From NCBI GenBank assembly GCA_014802535.1, contig JAAVCC010000009.1, positions 35,786-99,785 of the forward strand: 64,000 bases of DNA. The letters are read 5' to 3'. Under the pieces are notes generated by a model. It did no database searches and was not told where the DNA came from. It saw only the letters and a program-made list of their open reading frames with translations. The DNA is from Bacteroides sp. GTDB taxonomy: Bacteria; Bacteroidota; Bacteroidia; Bacteroidales; Muribaculaceae. This document shows positions 63,654 through 64,000 of this stretch, in pieces (positions within the stretch are counted from its first letter, which is position 1; each line of letters opens with the position of its first letter). A program made the translations under genes and the position numbers.

Positions 63654-64000
63654 ATGCAGCAGAAAATAAGAAACATCGCAATTATCGCACACGTCGATCA
63701 CGGCAAAACTACACTGGTCGACAAAATGTTGCTCGCCGGACACCTTTTCCGCGACAACCAGAACGCAGGAGAATTGATTCTCGACAATAATGACCTGGAA
63801 CGTGAACGAGGCATCACAATCCTCTCAAAAAACGTTTCAATTCAATATAAAGACTACAAAATCAACATCATAGACACCCCCGGACACGCCGACTTTGGTG
63901 GCGAGGTTGAGCGTGTGCTCAACATGGCCGACGGCTGTCTCTTGCTTGTCGATGCATTTGAAGGACCGATGCCCCAGACACGATTCGTGCTACAAAAAGC
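63654..64000 (+). CDS. typA: Translational GTPase TypA/BipA, 3' partial
   Basis: The first 115 codons of a ribosome-binding GTPase, cut by the end of the window. G1 is A-H-V-D-H-G-K-T-T at residues 11-19, the switch region R-G-I-T-I-L-S-K-N and G3 [15 protein letters not shown] follow. The [16 protein letters not shown] block distinguishes TypA from EF-G and LepA. It assists ribosome assembly and stress growth in other bacteria. Confidence 0.93.
   Translation, partial: MQQKIRNIAIIAHVDHGKTTLVDKMLLAGHLFRDNQNAGELILDNNDLERERGITILSKNVSIQYKDYKINIIDTPGHADFGGEVERVLNMADGCLLLVDAFEGPMPQTRFVLQK

Overview
The window is chromosomal DNA from a member of the Bacteroidales, most likely a gut Muribaculaceae-type organism (family placement is an inference). 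The support is Bacteroidetes-specific families (DUF1599, DUF4922, DUF5683, DUF3332, CBM20-fused MalQ, vitellogenin-like/FadL pair), promoters of the Bacteroidetes type (TTG, about 20 bases, then TAnnTTTG), and little use of Shine-Dalgarno sites. No tRNA, rRNA, CRISPR array, phage or complete insertion sequence was seen.

Layout. 1-5.3 kb: end of a DUF1599 gene, a DoxX/MauE membrane protein, MalQ and an AraC regulator. 5.4-9.1 kb: a secreted C1 peptidase, a cupin, two abutting gene remnants (MATE transporter and an unidentified fragment) and a type II NADH dehydrogenase. 9.1-24.4 kb: a long one-direction run that reads as a peptidoglycan salvage operon: secreted amidase with a golvesin-like insert, GT2, DUF4922, SpoIID, AmpG, NamZ, D-lactate dehydrogenase-like flavoprotein, MurT, MurK, MurQ, then a terminator. 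An SGNH esterase and a patatin/beta-barrel protein follow. 27.6-36 kb: parA, parB, DUF5683, MltD, CdsA, PurM, MltF-like protein, DUF3332. 36.1-44.9 kb: rsmG and an MBL-fold hydrolase face a minus-strand run clpP-clpX-recQ-glnS-TPR. 45-57.3 kb: HdeD-like protein, a Trp-rich secreted protein with an OmpP1/FadL barrel, cardiolipin synthase, ThiE-like protein, flippase-like membrane protein, KdsB, an M16-fold protein without its zinc motif, a lipoprotein EEP hydrolase and MutS2. 57.3-59.9 kb: a Fur-family gene flanked on both sides by arrays of short hairpin repeats with AT-rich borders, then a permease-HMA fusion. 60-64 kb: prfC, a membrane glycosyltransferase, a charged hypothetical protein and the start of typA/bipA.

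How the genes work together. The salvage run makes biochemical sense from end to end: the amidase would strip stem peptides, NamZ would release MurNAc from peptide-free glycan, MurT and AmpG would import products, MurK and MurQ would convert MurNAc to GlcNAc-6-phosphate plus D-lactate, and the flavoprotein would oxidise the D-lactate. The GT2-DUF4922-SpoIID trio inside the run has no known role. Its SpoIID protein has no export signal, which conflicts with the periplasmic job usually given to that fold. This trio and the structured repeat arrays around fur are the least explained parts of the window.
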